A DNA stretch of 64,000 bases from Branchiostoma lanceolatum (GCF_035083965.1 NC_089740.1:6011552-6075551), one strand, 5' to 3'. Numbered from the stretch's first letter, positions 13,101-25,100 are shown. The notes: a model not told the origin generated them from the sequence alone. A program made the numbers and translations.

Positions 13101-16100
13101 GATATCAACTCGGCCCATGGCTAATCAGACCAACTAGGCTCAAAACTCAGTCCAATACCCTAAACATAACCGTAACCACACCTTCAACCCCGGTACCCCA
13201 CCTTCAACCCCATCTTCAACTTCAACCCCAACCCTATCCCTAACCCATACCCCAAACCTAACTCCAACCCTAACCCCAACCCTAACCCCAACGTTAACCC
13301 TAACCCCAACCCTAACCCTATCCCAAACTCCAACCCCAACCCTAACCTCAACTAGAGTTTGGCCGAGTTGACTGGTCCGAGTTGGTAAAGGTCTGCATAG
13401 TCTTGATCCCCAATCTTAACTGTCGCAATTCTAATTTGGATATTTCGCAATTGTCATTTTGTCATTGGAAGCTTTCATAGCTTTACCATGGCAGATGAAA
13501 ATGTCATCTTTGTTTGCATCGCATATACAACTTGGAAACCACCTTTTAACCTGAGTTGTAAAGGTTCGAATCCCCCGTTTGATCCACTCAAACGTACTGG
13601 AAAGCTACCTTACTCTTATTGATAAGTATTCTTTTAATGTGCTCGAGGTGTGGCTCGGTTCTTATCTATGAAATTCGTTGAGCACCAAATCACTCGGTCG
13701 CAGTGAGGTTGTCACCCTAATGGAATGAGGGTGTTACCGATGCACTAAGAATATTTGTCCAAATCACCAACATTGTTTACCTTTCCTTGTTTCAGATCGA
13801 CCTGAACAAGTATGTAAAAGACATGCTGCTTGGACAGAAGGTTAGCCCTGACACCGAGGTGCTAGTCTACGACCCAGAGTATCTGCAGGAAATGTCAAAA
13901 GTCGTGGCCAACACCAGCAAAGAGTAAGTGCTCTTAGGAAGAATTCTCCTCTTTGACATAAACATCTTTATTTGTGTTCAAATTCCAAGAGAGAGTGCTA
14001 ATGGGGCGACCCTTGGTCAATGCTGTATACAATAAAAGATTGATTGCTTGATAGATTGAATGAATGAATGAATGAATGAATGAATGAATGAATGAGTGAT
14101 GAATGGACAAAAAACAAGATTAAACACGTCAGGAAGAAGCACTTTGAGAATGCAAAATGTGTCCATGCCAGCATGAAAGTTGGAGGAAAAATGAAACTGT
14201 TCGACCAATGAAAAAATTGGATCGAGAATCCAATTTTTCGAGTTGACAAACAGTTTAATTTTTCCATATTTTACATGGCAGTATACATGTATATTTTGTC
14301 CTGCAAGACACATGATTTGTATCTTCCTATAATGGGAAAGCAATGATTACTGAGAGTATGCCATCTTTCTGTCCAGGGTTTTAGCCAACTACATTGTCAA
14401 CCAGATCAACCAGAACTTTGCCCCTTTCCTGTCTCTGAACTTCCGCATCGCCAGTCTTGAACTAGAGAAGGTTATACGGGGTACACGGTCGACGCCGTCC
14501 AGGAGTTTTTACTGCACATCGATAACCAATAAAAGGGCGGGGTGGGCCACCGGCGCAATGTTTGCAGACAAAACCTTCAAAAAAGGCCACTTTGACAAGG
14601 TAAGTGATTACCATGATATCACTGTGTGATTCGGGGTTGTTTTTATTCAAAACTGAATGGAAACTTGAGTTTTGTATAAACTTTGTTCAGTGAAACATAG
14701 AGTATACTGGTCTAGCAAGAGCAATGTCATTCTCTATTAAAGTGAGTTAACAACAAAAGAGGAATACCTGGGTTAGACATGTACATAGTCACTGTCATAA
14801 AGCCCCCGTCACAAATAAGAAATTCAGATCGGCCGACGTGTTGGCGAGCTTCAATTGTGCATTTTCGGCCGAAGTACGGCCGACGTCCTGTCGATTAGGC
14901 GGGCTTTGGACGATTTTTTGAAATAAAAGTTGATCCAAATATTGGCCTTTTACCGGGTTAGTCGATACTGACTTCGTCCATGTCCAAGAGATGGTACCAT
15001 CTCATGGGGGATTTTTAGTTTTTAGTGTTCAATGGACGTCGCCCGAGATCTTCATTGGAAAATACGGTCGACGCTCGGGCGATTTTGAAATTCGGCGAGC
15101 TTCGGGCGATCTACAAAGTCGGCCGACGCTCGCATGAATTGTGACGCCGGCTTAATAGCAAGTTACAGCATATTCTCTCTCTACATATACATATATATGT
15201 ATATGTATATATATAAACATACATATGTATATATACTAAACAAAGCTATATAAGATAGGTACTCATTTTCACCTAAGTCATTTGAGAAAATAGGTGTAAA
15301 GTACCTTTCCAAAGGACACAACATTGGAGCCTGTTTGGGATTAAATACCAGAACCTTTAGAGTGAGCAACTCTAATCACAAGACCACTTTGATAACAAAG
15401 GTTTTATGTTTCGTTCAATATTTTTGCAGGCAAACAAAATGTTGGACGGTATAAAAGAACAGATGAGACTGACCATAGAACATGCTGACTGGATGGATAA
15501 CCAAACCAAGACAACGGCGCTGGAGAAACTCGCTGCCGTCAGGCGAATGATCGGGTATCCTGACATCGTCGACGACGCAGCTAAACTAGACAAGTACTAC
15601 GAAAAGGTTGGTGGCATTCAACTTTTTTATTTCTTTTATTTCTATTTATTGTCAAATGCTACAGTACATTTCACTGACTCTTGAGGCAGCGTAGCTGATA
15701 TTGGAGAGTCGACACTTATGGACAGACAGATACATAGGCAATGGAAATCCAACTTGTTGTCATGGTGATAAGTGCGATCAACTTTGTTGGACAAATTCAA
15801 TTCGAAACTTTTATCTTTAGCTCAAAGATTCTTGATACTTATCATAATGTAAATACAGATTACTAGAGATTACTGTACTCAGGGTTTTTAAGTCATGGTC
15901 CACTGTGCATTATGGTTTTCAAAAACAGCTATTTCCGCAGTACAATGATGTCTCATTGAATATACTTTAAATACACTGCGAATTATCTCAATTCCCAGTA
16001 CTCCCAAATTCAATGTGACCATCATTATGTAGCATTTCATTTGATAAATAGGCAAATATATCAAAGAATGTTTTGACCTTAGAACTAGTAATATAAGTGA

Positions 16101-19100
16101 AACGTTAAACTCGGCATGTTGAATTATCTACATACTTGTACGTAGTAGGTAAATTCTTTTGTATTCAATTGTTTGTTTGCATGTATAGTTGTAGAAGACC
16201 TTGCGAAAGTCGCTGTACTTTTGTTATGTCAATGAAAATTGTTGTTTCCAGCTCTAAGTATGTTGACATGTTGTCTCTCCCACAGCTGGTTGTAACAGAA
16301 GACGACTTTGTTAGCAACGTGCTGCTCGCCCAGAAATTCAACCTGGATCAAATAATAGCAAGATATGGAAAACCTGTGGACAGATCAGAGTAAGGGTTTA
16401 TTTTTTTGGGGGAAATCAAATTTCATATTTCTCTTTTCTATACTTCTACTGTGCAAGGGAAAACATAGCACAAAAATGAATAAAACAATGCAAGAGTTGG
16501 ATAGTTTTATCATAAGTCTTTCAAAAAGAAATATTGATAAGCAATAATTATGTATTATCATTTTTACTGTGTTGGGCCAAAAACAGATAATCTAATATAA
16601 TGATTGTGTGTTATTTTCTCAAAAACACCTTGAAAAAGTTTTTTCACTATCCTTTTCTTCTTTTTTTGGGTGGTCTCTTAAAACTACATCTTATTTGCTA
16701 ACGCCTGTTTAACCATTAGGCTGCTAAGGTAGCCATTAGGCACCAAATATGTATTGATTATAGGATAGGCTGCTGTAAAAGGGTTAAAATCAACATTTTA
16801 CAATATAACGGGCCCCTCACACTTGTAAAATCATACACAATTCCAAAGTATATGCTGTTGAAAATGAACTTTAAAAGCCCTACATCTAAGCTACATTTGT
16901 TTTCCAGGTGGCATATGAAACCAGCAAAGGTGAATGCATACTACAGTCCTAGTAGCAACTTAATGGCATTTCCCTCTGGCATCCTTCAAGCACCTGTCTA
17001 TGGACCTGACTTCCCAATGTAAGTATCATCATTTAAGTAACTTTGAATGTCATTTTTTAACAATTAAAGTGGCATCGTGTTTCGCCCCAAACCAAGAGGT
17101 CCCGGGTTCGAAACCACCGATAATTGCTGTGCCCTTGGGAAAGGCACTTTACACAGCTTTCCTCACTTCACTCAGGTGTAAATGAGTACCTAGCTTTGGT
17201 TAGGGACATCCCTCGGATAAGACGTTAAAATGGAGGTCCAGTGTTTGAGGAGAGCCACACCTCTTGCACATTAAAGAACCCACCGCACTTATTGAAATAA
17301 GTAGGGGTCCTTCCCGGTGTGAGTGGATTATATAATTCGTCCGGATATGCAGCTTGTACTCTTCAGTACAAACCTGGTGTGTTACGCCTTGAGGCGGTTT
17401 ACCGGGTATGCAATACAAACAAACAAAAACATTCTTTGACTATAAAAAATTTAGATTTTGCTAGACATTTGTACTGATATTTCATATTTACCCTTTGTAA
17501 AGTTGCAAATGACTTGTATCAAATGACTTATAGCTGAACATGTACAAGTGACCACCTCTACATAAGGACCACCTTGCCAATGTCACAATTTTTTGTTGGT
17601 CCCTTGATTTTTTTTTCATTGACACAAGCATTAAGAATCCAGTCTATAGTGACCACCTGTCCACATAGACCATGTTTTATACGTCCCCTGCATGAGTGCT
17701 CTTCTTGGGCAGTTTGGACTGTTTGATAATTTTGGAAACTTCAGTGTTTATTAAACAATTATATAATGATTTAACCCAATCTCCATTTTTTTCAGGGCAT
17801 TCAACTTTGGAGCAATAGGAGCGGTGATGGGGCACGAGTTAACACACGGGTTTGATGATCATGGTGAGTTAATATCAACTCATGGTTAATTTTCATATAA
17901 TTATAATAATCATAATATCATGTCTATGTCAGCTAAGGAGGTATACCACTGAACTGCACCTAATTGTGCCAAATTGCACCAAAAAGCATTCGCAAAGTCA
18001 TCTGAAATTGTGACACAATCACTGCAAATTTGTTTTTCATGAATTTCAATAATTGTACATCGGTCTACTGCCATTTCCAACAATTGAAAATAATTTTGTA
18101 TCTGATTTGGAGCCAAACTGAGAATGTGACATTCCGGGGGCAGCCATTTTGTTTGTAGGGGTCACATATTTTACCAGTGTGTCGCACGTCATTGGGACTA
18201 GTGACAAGGAAAAATTGGCAAAAATTCATAAAGCAGCCGCAATAATTTGGCGCAATGGACCATTCCAGCCAAACACCTTGTTCAAAAACAGCCCTTGATG
18301 GACAAAAATAGCCGTTGCCGCTAGGCCATCAATAATGCCGACTGACATAATTTGGTGAAGGTATGAAGTCGTGGAACTCTACTCTATCAGTAGGACTTTA
18401 ACATTGAGAGGTCAGGTTATTACAGTTTAAGGTCCTATAACTATTAGGTCTTATAATGTAACAGTTGCACGTAGATAAACAACTGAACTTTTCTTAACTC
18501 CAAGCCTTCACTGTCTTGCAGGAAAATCTTTTGACAAGGATGGGAACCTAAGAAACTGGTGGACGGACGAATCTTCGAAAAACTTTAAAAAGAAATCACA
18601 GTGTCTACAGAATCAGTACTCTAAATACACAGTATATGGAGAAAACGTAAGTAAACAGTTACTATTACTCACTGGAAAATGGGTACCTGACTTTGGTTGG
18701 GGAGGTAAAAGGTGGAAGGAGAGGGATGGGCTCTGCCTTCTAGTACAATGCCTAGTAGACACCATGGATAATACCTCACTGCACCTACAGCCTCAAAAAG
18801 GCTATGGGACTACCTATAGACCTCTTCTGACCTGGGTCTACAATTTTTATCTCCATGAAAAAAATACTTTTTCATGGGGATACTGGTTTGAGTGTGTTTT
18901 TGCGTGTGTGAATGTGTGTGTCTCCGGATGCTTAAAGTCAGCATAACTGAAAAACGTGTAGATGGATTGTTATGATATTTAGTATGTGGGTAGGTGTTGG
19001 GAGGAGAAAGGTCAAGGTCGATTTTGGGCCCCCTGGTATGTGTCACTGTAACTGCAATGGCGTATTTGTCAAAATCTTCTAAGGAGAATAACTGAATACC

Positions 19101-21625
19101 ATATTGGTAGGTAACTGGAATGACATACTTGTGGCATTTGGAAGTCATGTGACAGTGAACATAGTTGAATATGAATTATGCAAATGTAGGCCTAATTTTT
19201 TTGTTTTGTTTTGATGGTTTGCTAGGTTAACGGTGAAAACACAATCGGAGAGAACATAGCAGACAACGGCGGTATTAGACTTGCATACAGGGCGTACGAA
19301 AGCTGGCTCGTATCCAACAGGGACACGATACTACCCGGACTGAACAAAACTTCTGAACAGCTGTTTTTCTTAGGCTGGGGACAGGTATGTTTTAATCATC
19401 ATCTTCTGTAGGTATATATGGAATTTTAAGACGGACAGATCTAATCTATATACATTGTCTACTACGGATATATACATAATTGCATTTTTTTTTCTTTTGT
19501 GAGTAAAGCAAAGTAAAGCACTTACTTTTTGTTCGTAATGCAAATGATAATGATAACAATTAAAATTTTCAGACCTACCTTGTCAACTCTTAAGTTGAAA
19601 GTTTCTTTAACAGTGAGCAGATTAAATTTGGACTGAGCAGTTGTGTTTAGACTAATCCTTCTAGACTATCACATTTCATACCTATGGGTCAGATATTGTG
19701 TGGAAAGGTTCTCTGTTACATGATGGATCATAATACCACCCATGAAAGATTCCTAAATTAGGGCCTGCAAATGTAGCCTGTGTAGATGGCTGAGTGTTTA
19801 GGCTAGTGGACGCAGGATCAAGTGGTCCTGGGTTCGACTCCCGGCTAGAAATATACCACGGTATGCATTGCATCCTTGGGAAAGGCACGACTTTTCAAAT
19901 TCCACCCGGGTGTAAACATGGGTACCTGACTTTGGTCGGGGAGGTAAAAGACAGCGGAAGGAGAGGGTTGGGCTCCGCCTCTCAATACTGTGCTCAAGAC
20001 ACATTGAAAACAACCCACTACCTCTATGGTCTCAAAAAGGCTATGGGGCCTTATTTACCTGAAATGAATAATTACTTAGTTAAACCCTGTACTCTGTTCC
20101 ATTTTCTACAGACCTGGTGCACCTACTACAAAGAACAATATGCGAAATACTTACTGTACTCAGACCCACACAGTCCTGCAAAATACAGGTAAGACATCTT
20201 AAACCTTTCTGATAATTATGAGCATGAAATAACAGTTACTGCTCTTTTATAAAAGATAGAAATTCCAATCTACCACTTCTATTTCACTAGTAGGTATCTT
20301 ATTGCACTGTATTCATGGCATACATTGAGGATTTCATTATAAAGTGTTTGATACATTTTTGTTCCATTTTTCAAATGCGTTATGTACAATTTGCTTGCTA
20401 TAGACGGTATAGTGAGCAGGGTTCTGATCAATATTATGTAATTTTTTATATGTTGAGGATTTCGTTATAAAGTGTTTGATGCCATCGTCTTCCATTTCTA
20501 GAATACTTTTAATAGAATTTGTTTGCGATAACAGTTGTTGTTTTTTAACAGTTGTTGTCGTTGTTGCTTTTTCAGAGTGAACGGCCCGCTTGCTAACTTC
20601 CCGAAGTTTGCGGAGGCATACACATGTCCGTTGGGCTCTATCATGAATCCCAAGGACAAATGTGTCGTCTGGGGGTGAGTTGTTTGTTTGTTTGCTTGTT
20701 TGTTTGTTTGTTTGTAAATTACCTGGTGAAATAAAACAACATGTTTTGCTGTGTAGCCAAACTAACCACCTTGCTTCTTCATTAGATACTTCTAGATCCC
20801 ATAGACACGATAATCACAAATTTCATGAAAGCCTTTGACAAAGTACCCCACAATCATTTTCTCCTGAAACTACACAACTATGATATTTGAGCTGAGGTAA
20901 AGATAATTACCTACAGAAATATAAACAAAGGTTAGCAGTTGGGGGGTGGGGCAATCAGACTGGATGGTAGTGTAGATCTAGAGTACCTCAAGGCAGTGTA
21001 CTTGGACCTCTTCTGTTCCTTATCTACATCATGACTAGGCAGGCAATCTCAATTCCAAATTCAACTTCTCCAACTTTTGCCCTGTCTCTCTCCAGGCTAG
21101 AAATTGGATTCAGAAATTCTTTTCTGCACTTTCTTGTGACTCAATTTCAAAGGTTTCACACAAGACCAACATGGCAGAAATGTTTTTTTTGTCTCTGGTG
21201 CTAGTGTTCATTCGTTGATTGATTTATGCATTATAATCCTGAGAAAATAAGTTGACCACAGGTACACGAGTTGAAAAAAGTAATGGTAACCTAGTTTGTC
21301 GGGGGAGTCTTTTTTTTCTTCAAGTGCAGCAAGAAATGAGAAGCGCTCGAACCTCAGACTCAGAGGACGAAGCATGATGCTTTTACGTTTGCTGTCAGTT
21401 AGAAATACCCGTATTGTAACGGTTTTAATCTACCAGTTCCAAGTCCTAATAAAGTTTCCGTTGTTCTACAGGAAGTCCGAGTGTCCAGACGGAGAGTGCA
21501 AAAAGGAGCAATCGAAACGCGGCGGCTTTCTGGACTGGTTGGAGCTGGATGCGTATGAAGATGACGACGAACCACCACCAAACTGGCTAGAGTTAGACAC
21601 AGAAAACATCGAAAACCCACAATAA
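1028..21625 (+). CDS. Neprilysin-like M13 zinc metallopeptidase, 19 exons
   Basis: Type II membrane endopeptidase that cleaves peptides outside the cell (family knowledge). Exons: 1028-1148, 8124-8278, 9234-9431, 9953-10081, 10536-10712, 11183-11248, 11889-12005, 12771-12857, 13796-13923, 14377-14599, 15430-15606, 16286-16389, 16908-17018, 17796-17863, 18522-18646, 19226-19384, 20112-20188, 20576-20674, 21472-21625. All junctions are GT-AG and every phase joins, giving 824 residues. Seen: cytosolic tail about 1-60, membrane span about 61-83, M13 start pattern [11 protein letters not shown], substrate motif VNAYY (569-573), zinc motif HELTH (611-615), third ligand Glu in GENIADNGG (671), catalytic His in DPHSP (735), Arg741, and the usual family terminus CVVW (770-773). 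A 51-residue acidic tail follows, making it longer than the usual 750-770. Which M13 subfamily it belongs to is not settled. The link from exon 1 across a 7-kb intron is the weakest join. Confidence 0.93.
1741..2152. repeat. (GT)n / (GTAT)n / (GA)n microsatellite block
   Basis: About 350 bp of imperfect GT and GTAT repeats followed by about 55 bp of pure GA, in M13 intron 1. All long frames here are repeat artefacts. Confidence 0.97.
3017..3205. mobile_element. Palindromic MITE, TACTCTCC family, copy 1
   Basis: Imperfect inverted arms around 3045-3115 and 3120-3180, with matching TTTGTCGGGCTT and AAGCCCGACAAA. The same family recurs at 49466. Confidence 0.7.
3570..3800 (-). repeat. Interspersed repeat with terminal hairpin
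   Basis: Starts with a CTCC...GGCGG hairpin-like end and continues with the TGGTACTGCAGC-type body shared with copies near 18840, 41870, 43280, 45280, 48545, 51230, 51940 and 58095. Confidence 0.55.
3895..4030 (-). repeat. Interspersed repeat with GTGAC-AGATG-GTCAC hairpin
   Basis: On the minus strand CTGAGGA is followed by a 5-bp hairpin and CGAAACGTCGG. Related motifs occur in the MNS1 intron 7 tandem units. Confidence 0.55.
5488..5656 (+). CDS. Possible alternative first exon inside M13 intron 1
   Basis: An ATG in the context AAGATGGCG (YY1-like, common at animal start sites) opens 56 codons ending at CTCAAAG before GTTTGC, a weak donor. The peptide starts [10 protein letters not shown] and ends in an acidic stretch, EEVESENLK. 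Its length leaves one base over, the same phase as exon 1 of the M13 gene, so it could splice to the exon at 8124 and give a different cytosolic tail. I do not recognise the peptide. It could equally be a chance reading frame or a remnant of another gene. Confidence 0.25.
5803..5900. mobile_element. Perfect 47-bp inverted repeat (foldback element)
   Basis: Arms 5803-5849 and 5854-5900 are exactly complementary around a TTTG loop. Arm sequence (CAAGCAACTGGATAAGATTT) recurs singly near 30556 and 52392, so it is an interspersed family. Confidence 0.9.
7082..7327 (-). pseudogene. Non-LTR retrotransposon ORF2 C-terminal fragment
   Basis: An 81-codon frame carries the pattern seen at the end of LINE proteins: HPCNIF, then Arg-rich residues, [10 protein letters not shown] and a short end. 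No reverse transcriptase precedes it. Fragment in M13 intron 1. Confidence 0.6.
8043..8086. repeat. (GT)n microsatellite before M13 exon 2
   Basis: Pure GT repeat ending about 38 bp before the exon 2 acceptor. Confidence 0.95.
8700..9233 (+). repeat. Three tandem ~175-bp units ending at the M13 exon 3 acceptor
   Basis: The landmark TCTATCAAG occurs at 8811, 8985 and 9164 (periods 174 and 179), with shared flanks such as TACATACGTCGTACG. The last unit ends in the functional CCCCAG; the same place in earlier units reads TTTCTGCAG and TTTCTTTAG. Confidence 0.8.
9551..9695. mobile_element. Damaged palindromic MITE, TAGCCTCCGATGCAGAC family
   Basis: Left end TAGCCTCCGATGCAGAC and an internal foldback (AAGTTACCG...CGGTAACTT) match the intact copy at 58803; the right end is lost. 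Confidence 0.7.
10097..10140. repeat. (ATCA)n microsatellite next to M13 exon 4 donor
   Basis: Eleven or so tetramers starting about 15 bp after the donor. Confidence 0.95.
11763..11867. mobile_element. Perfect 52-bp inverted repeat just before M13 exon 7
   Basis: Arms 11763-11814 and 11816-11867 are exactly complementary with a single-base centre. It ends 21 bp before the exon 7 acceptor. A foldback element; no clear target duplication seen. Confidence 0.93.
12185..12430. mobile_element. 246-bp palindromic MITE
   Basis: Long nearly identical inverted arms begin CGCTCGTTCTCATTTAAATG and end with its complement; centre near 12305. Confidence 0.88.
13160..13365. repeat. Telomere-like interstitial (CCCTAA/CCCCAA)n tract
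   Basis: About 200 bp of degenerate AACCCTAACCCC units in M13 intron 8, flanked by partly inverted sequences (AACTCGGCC... and ...GGCCGAGTT). Confidence 0.8.
14798..15154. mobile_element. MITE with GTCACAA / TTGTGAC ends
   Basis: Left end TAAAGCCCCCGTCACAA and right end TTGTGACGCCGGCTTA are imperfect inverted repeats; the interior is rich in GGCCGACG motifs on both sides. Confidence 0.65.
17063..17420 (+). mobile_element. tRNA-derived SINE, second subfamily
   Basis: Box-B-like GGTCCCGGGTTCGAAACC, the GGGAAAGGCACTTTACAC body shared with other SINEs here, then a different 3' part. In M13 intron 13. Confidence 0.6.
18672..18830 (+). mobile_element. SINE, 5'-truncated
   Basis: Body sequence GGGTACCTGACTTTGGTTGG through CTCAAAAAGGCTATGGG without the tRNA-like head. 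In M13 intron 15. Confidence 0.7.
18840..19150 (-). repeat. Interspersed repeat with terminal hairpin
   Basis: Begins with ATCTCCATG...CATGGGGAT hairpin, then a GT-rich part and the shared body (GATGGATTGTTATGATATTT). Confidence 0.6.
19778..20060 (+). mobile_element. tRNA-derived SINE, full copy
   Basis: A-box-like TGGCTGAGTGTTTAGG and B-box-like GGTTCGACTCC, then the common body ending CTCAAAAAGGCTATGGGG. The head is tRNA-like but cannot be a functional tRNA. It ends about 50 bp before M13 exon 17. Confidence 0.8.
20805..21035 (+). pseudogene. LINE reverse transcriptase fragment
   Basis: Translates in pieces to [20 protein letters not shown], a stop, and [16 protein letters not shown], two hallmark reverse transcriptase blocks. 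Stops and missing middle show decay. In M13 intron 18. Confidence 0.85.
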
Positions 21626-22102
21626 CATTGAAATGTTCCCAGCATGTAGCAATGGTGTCCCAAATACTATCAACAGACATTTGTAGCTAGCCAAACATAC
21701 TAAAAGATCATCAAAACTTAACTCTTGTAGGGCATAGTTTGCTTGTAGCCTTTTACATAGCCTATAAAAAAGCTACAAGAAAAATACACCCTACAAGAGT
21801 TGTCACAGCTATTTTAAAACTTGTCTTGCATTCAACAACCTTTGATGTTAAAACAGCTGTATTCCCTCAAAAAAGATTACAGATTTGAGATATCAGGTTT
21901 CTGATTGACAGTTTTCTGGGACATCATGGCATGAAACTTAAGCTCATTATTACATCACAGTTGACTTGACCAAGGTAGATAAAAGTATGACGGAAACAGA
22001 AGCATCTTAGTCTTTGTCTTGTCTCTGTTATGTCTTGAGTGGCTGTGTGGTTTATATTTATACAAAGAATATAATACATGTATTTGATAAAGGTTGGTTG
22101 GT

Positions 22103-22350
22103 GTTTGTGGCCTAGCTGTTAGACTAGCGGACACCGGATCGAGAGGTCACGGGTTCGACTCCCGGCTAGACGTTGTGTCCTAGGGAAAGGCACTTTACAC
22201 GACTTTCCTCACTCAACCCAGGTGTAAATGGGTACCTGACTTCGGTTGGGGAGGTAAAAGGTGGTGGAAGAGAGGGATGGGCTCTGCCTTCCAACAACCC
22301 ACTGCCCCTACGGCCTGAAAAAGGCTATGGGATCTTTCCCCTTTTACCCT
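22103..22350 (+). mobile_element. tRNA-derived SINE copy
   Basis: GGCCTAGCTGTTAGACTAG head, GGGTTCGACTCCC B box and the common body. Downstream of the M13 stop. Confidence 0.8.
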
Positions 22351-24900
22351 TTCTATGGTTGGGTGGTAAGAAAAAAATCATTCTATGAAATGGAGAGGGG
22401 GGCTTAAATTATTTTTTCTATATACTAGCTAGAAAAAGAAGCTATGCTTAACATTGCACTGCCTGAGTAACAAATTCATTTCTAGTTGAAAGCTTGCATT
22501 GAGCGACCAAACAAGTTCAGGTCACAAAAATTGACAATCTTCCTCAACCTAACAAAGTATATCTAACATAATATATGCACCTACTAGTACTGTTGACTGG
22601 ACATGGTGACATTGTGGATCGCCTGGTGAGAAAATCATCAGGGACAACTGGCAGAACTATCTATAAAAGTATATGGGGCCTTGGAATATGTAAATTCAAC
22701 AGCATGACCATTCCTATGCAAATAAAGTCTTGAAAAAGGGCTGATCTTTAAAAAAACAGGGCATCTTGGTTGTGGTAACATCATACTAAAATGGAACAGT
22801 GTTAGCCTCCATTGCTGACCCCACTGGACATTTTTTGTCCAAATTTATGCAGTTTTCTGATAGCTACTAGCCTAAGTTGCAAACTCCCTAAGGCTGTTTA
22901 CTTTGAACTTATTGTTGTTTGTTTTGTTGTTTTATTGGGATCTCCATTAGTGTTCGATTATTACAATCTTACACAATTCTACCTGGAGTCCATTCACATT
23001 GATACATCAAAATCAAAATACAAGAAGAAAACATATACAAATGATAGACAGTCATGACCAAAATCACATGTGATACAAGACATCTACAATACAGACAGTA
23101 ATGAACAAAATTAAATGAGATGCAATAAAAAGAGCGTGAGGGGTCAGAGGTCAACTTGAAATACATAATGTACATACATTCAGCTACCACCAGTGTTGTA
23201 ATGGCTTATTTGTGTACTTAAGTGTGTCGTTTTCTTGTTACATTTCTTATTTATCTATGAAAGGTTATCAAAGCGTGTAAAAGGAAAAATGTGATAATGA
23301 ACGGTAACTTTAAACAGAAATAGCCGGAGGGTGTGTGCAACTGAGGCAAGATAGCTACTGCAATTTGATCACTTGCCGAGATATGATTGCTGTCCATGTG
23401 GGTCTCAGGGAACGGGATTAAAAAGAAGTCAGACCGCGATCAGTTCTCGGAAAGTATTCAGAACCTAAGACATTTGCAGTACATACTGATATCCAAACAG
23501 ATCCAACTCAGTCTGTGTTTTACACGTTTTTGGTGGTATTTACTAGGTCTTTTTAGTGATGCATCTTTGTTTACTCCCTATATTCTTGTGAAAAAGGTGC
23601 AATACTGAAAAGAATTGTGCTAAATGCCACGAAATAAAGTCCAAAATACTGAGACAGATCCAACATTTGCTTGGAGATTTGTAGATGCTTGTTGCGAAAA
23701 CATTGAGGATTTAGAAAATCTAACAGACTTCAGACATAAATATCACTGTAACCATAAAAGCTATTGCAAAAACAACAATAAAATGATATAGAGCAAAATA
23801 TGGTCTTTCAAATGACATGCAAAACTTTATTTCACATTCAACAAGTTGAAACAAAAGGTTTAAACTAAAATTAAAGACATCTACCAAGATTTTCCAAATC
23901 CCCATTATTTTCCATATTTATGGTGATGAAATTTTTGTTGTATTTTTAAAGAACTAACAGTCCATGTGTATATAACTCCAAATGCTGTATTTGAAATCAA
24001 CCCAAGAAGCCATGTATGTATCATTTGTGACATATATTGAACCATTGTTTCGTTTTAACAACTAGGGTAGTTTAGTACAGTACATAGTACATGAAACAAA
24101 TGTATGGAGAAATAAACAAACTTTTCTTACAAGTCCATCGCATCTGTGTCCATTTTCAAAATTGATCTGAGTGTCAAAGTGTCCTGGTATCATGCTGAAA
24201 TATTAGATACATTATAAAGTATATCACGTTTATGAAGTTTAAACATACAGGTTAACAATATATAAAGACAATTCAAACTCTACAACTAGATAAAACTCAG
24301 AGATTTAATTTACAGTTCCAATGGTGTTGTCTTACCATAGGAACTATCATAACGATTTACATTTTAATGACATTTGCATACCTTTCTGACGAGTTAGTGT
24401 CCTTGACATGTTCAGTTTTCCCAGTTAGAATTACTTAAGCATTCGTATTCGTTTAACCCAAGTTCATTTCAGTGACGCTGAAGAAGAGTGATGGATGTCA
24501 CTTGAAACGTACGTTTTTAAATCTCCAAATTTTATCCAGTTGTGGAGTTTGAAAATGTCTTTATATAAAGTATATTGGAGACCAATTTGATTTGCGGATT
24601 GGAAAAGCTGCTCTTAAAAGCAAAGAAAATGTATCTTCATTTTCTTAGCTCGAAAAAAAAAGCTAACCTTATACTGCTCTGAAAATATAAAGACAGGCAC
24701 TATGTTTGCTATATAAAGATTCAATATAGAAGAACCTGGTAAATTCCCCTACCTGTTTTCCACATTTAACCTTCTCCCTGCTGCCTAACTCTGTAACTAA
24801 AATAGAGAGAATAGGTTGCCAAATGGCTACTTCAGTGTGCTAAAGGTTAAACAAAATGAAAGGTGGACCATGGCTTACAATGTCCAGTCTAAAAGACTGC
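22351..24900. other. Intergenic, nothing recognised
   Basis: AT-rich, without coding sense I recognise. One CTGAAGA-hairpin-GAAACGTACG motif lies at 24478-24515, related to the repeat at 3895. Confidence 0.5.
22721..22726 (+). terminator. Candidate polyadenylation signal of the M13 gene
   Basis: AATAAA 1.1 kb after the stop. If used, the 3' UTR would contain the SINE at 22103. Confidence 0.4.
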
Positions 24901-24914
24901 AACCCTTTCCAGTA

Positions 24915-25100
24915 GCATGTAAGTCGGGTGAGTGACAACAACTGGGATTCGAACTCCCAACCTCTTGATCCAGAGGCACGGCCACTTACCACTGGACTAC
25001 ACATACTATAAGCACATGAAAACAGCCAGGATTGAAACTCTCTGCCTTGAGGTTGGCTAGCTGGCTTGCTAACATCCAAACCACACTACCAAATGTGACA
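24915..25100 (-). mobile_element. tRNA-like SINE heads, minus strand
   Basis: Minus strand shows TAGTCCAGTGGTAAG and GGGAGTTCGAATCCC in tRNA spacing, preceded by a second similar, more decayed head. Confidence 0.55.

Noticed and set aside
19780-19850. tRNA gene candidate with A and B boxes
   Set aside because: No acceptor-stem pairing and a SINE body follows directly; the same head recurs in several decayed copies.
19794-20192. 132-codon frame through a SINE
   Set aside because: It joins SINE sequence to the real M13 exon 17, which is in frame only by chance; the splice acceptor at 20111 defines the exon.
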